From positions 310,001 through 374,000 of the forward strand of contig CAVTTB010000009.1 in assembly GCA_963737555.1 (NCBI GenBank): 64,000 nucleotides of DNA. The letters run 5' to 3'. This document shows, one piece after another, positions 63,654 through 64,000 of the stretch. This DNA is from JAHJQQ01 sp963737555 (GTDB lineage: Bacteria > Pseudomonadota > Gammaproteobacteria > Thiohalobacterales > Thiohalobacteraceae). Both the position numbers and the translations under genes were made by a program. Numbering within the stretch: position 1 is the stretch's first letter; each line of letters begins with the position of its first letter. The notes below the pieces were generated by a model that ran no database searches, was not told the DNA's origin, and saw only the letters and a list, made by a program, of their open reading frames with translations.

Positions 63654-64000
63654 CTAGGCGACTGTATCTCGATTTGCCACGAGGTCGTCCACGCCGGCAA
63701 GCTCCATACGATTGCGGCCACGACGTTTGGCGCGATAGAGCGCGGCATCGGCCGCGGCAATGAGGGTGCTGCTGCTCATGCCGGGTTCGACATGACGGAG
63801 GAATGGCAGGCTGGCGACAAACAGCGACAGAATGGGTTTGCCGAAGCGCTGGCTGGCGATGAACAGATTGATCCCCACCGGCGGCGTGCAATAGCCGATT
63901 TCGAGATTGGCAAGAAAGATAATGCCTAAATGCACGGGATCGACGCCGAATTGCAATGCCAGTGGCATCAGCAACGGCACCACCACGACGATCGCCGAAA
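63654..64000 (-). CDS. Chimeric frame: TRAP permease (DctM) C-terminal part joined to a GGDEF C-terminal part
   Basis: Read on the minus strand from the window edge, the frame starts inside a TRAP transporter large subunit (VPLLMPLALQFGVDPVHLG and EIGYCTPPVGINLFIASQRFG). Near 63810-63840 it changes without a stop into SLFVASLPF and then LIAAADAALYRAKRRGRNRMEL, the end of a diguanylate cyclase (GGDEF) domain. The last membrane helix of DctM and the GGDEF motif itself are both missing. This may be a genomic deletion, a remnant fusion or an assembly join. The 5' part lies outside the window. Confidence 0.6.
   Translation of the reverse strand, partial: SAIVVVVPLLMPLALQFGVDPVHLGIIFLANLEIGYCTPPVGINLFIASQRFGKPILSLFVASLPFLRHVEPGMSSSTLIAAADAALYRAKRRGRNRMELAGVDDLVANRDTVA

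Overview
The window looks like the chromosome of a chemolithotrophic, sulfur- and hydrogen-metabolising gammaproteobacterium of the Chromatiales/Ectothiorhodospiraceae kind. The evidence is the enterobacterial-like order tig-clpP-clpX-lon-hupB-ppiD, the synteny mltD-yafS-rnhA-dnaQ, an Acidithiobacillus-type sulfide:quinone oxidoreductase, and a Thiocapsa-like hydrogenase operon with isp1/isp2 between the structural genes. The genus is not identified. No phage, transposon, CRISPR array or rRNA was seen.

Layout. 1-9041: tRNA-Leu (cut by the window edge), the protein quality-control block (trigger factor, ClpP, ClpX, Lon), HU, tRNA-Val and tRNA-Asp, and PpiD. 9062-19058: a dicarboxylate/amino-acid symporter, fabI on the minus strand, and a YejABEF-type peptide importer followed by a second double-ATPase gene. 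19081-27577: a small DEDD exonuclease, sqr, a class V aminotransferase, a PhyH dioxygenase, mltD-yafS-rnhA-dnaQ and an HTH-receiver regulator. 27903-32709: nucleotide-sugar genes (TviB-like dehydrogenase, UDP-glucuronate 4-epimerase-like, galE), an outer-membrane barrel and a CPBP protease. 32706-42355: the hydrogenase region, with hypC-A-B-D on the minus strand divergent from hupD-hupH-hynS-isp1-isp2-hynL-hupE, sharing a control region with two FNR-type boxes. 42594-46839: a second hydrogenase of the cytoplasmic group 3b type (hydBGDA). 47714-54085: a TorD chaperone, an electron-transfer FeS protein, a cytochrome b, a monohaem cytochrome c, a Tat-exported molybdopterin enzyme and a YeeE/YedE sulfur transporter. 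54113-63141: a V/A-type ATPase operon ending in a cytochrome c gene. 63654-64000: a reading frame that joins a TRAP permease end to a GGDEF end.

How it fits together (inference). Hyn with its Isp partners would oxidise H2 at the membrane. The 3b enzyme would exchange electrons with NAD(P)H in the cytoplasm. SQR and the molybdoenzyme would handle reduced sulfur compounds, with YeeE/YedE moving a sulfur species. FNR-like sites next to both the hydrogenase and molybdoenzyme genes suggest shared anaerobic control. The V/A-ATPase would couple ion movement to ATP. The best candidate for an undescribed system is the molybdoenzyme module with its dedicated sulfur transporter, lying directly before a V/A-ATPase operon that itself carries a haem protein gene.

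Data quality. Thirteen genes are broken by 17 frameshifts, and every one is a net +1 base. Where the site can be repaired by eye, dropping one base from a short homopolymer usually restores the family sequence. These genes are annotated as intact loci with probable sequencing insertions, not as pseudogenes.
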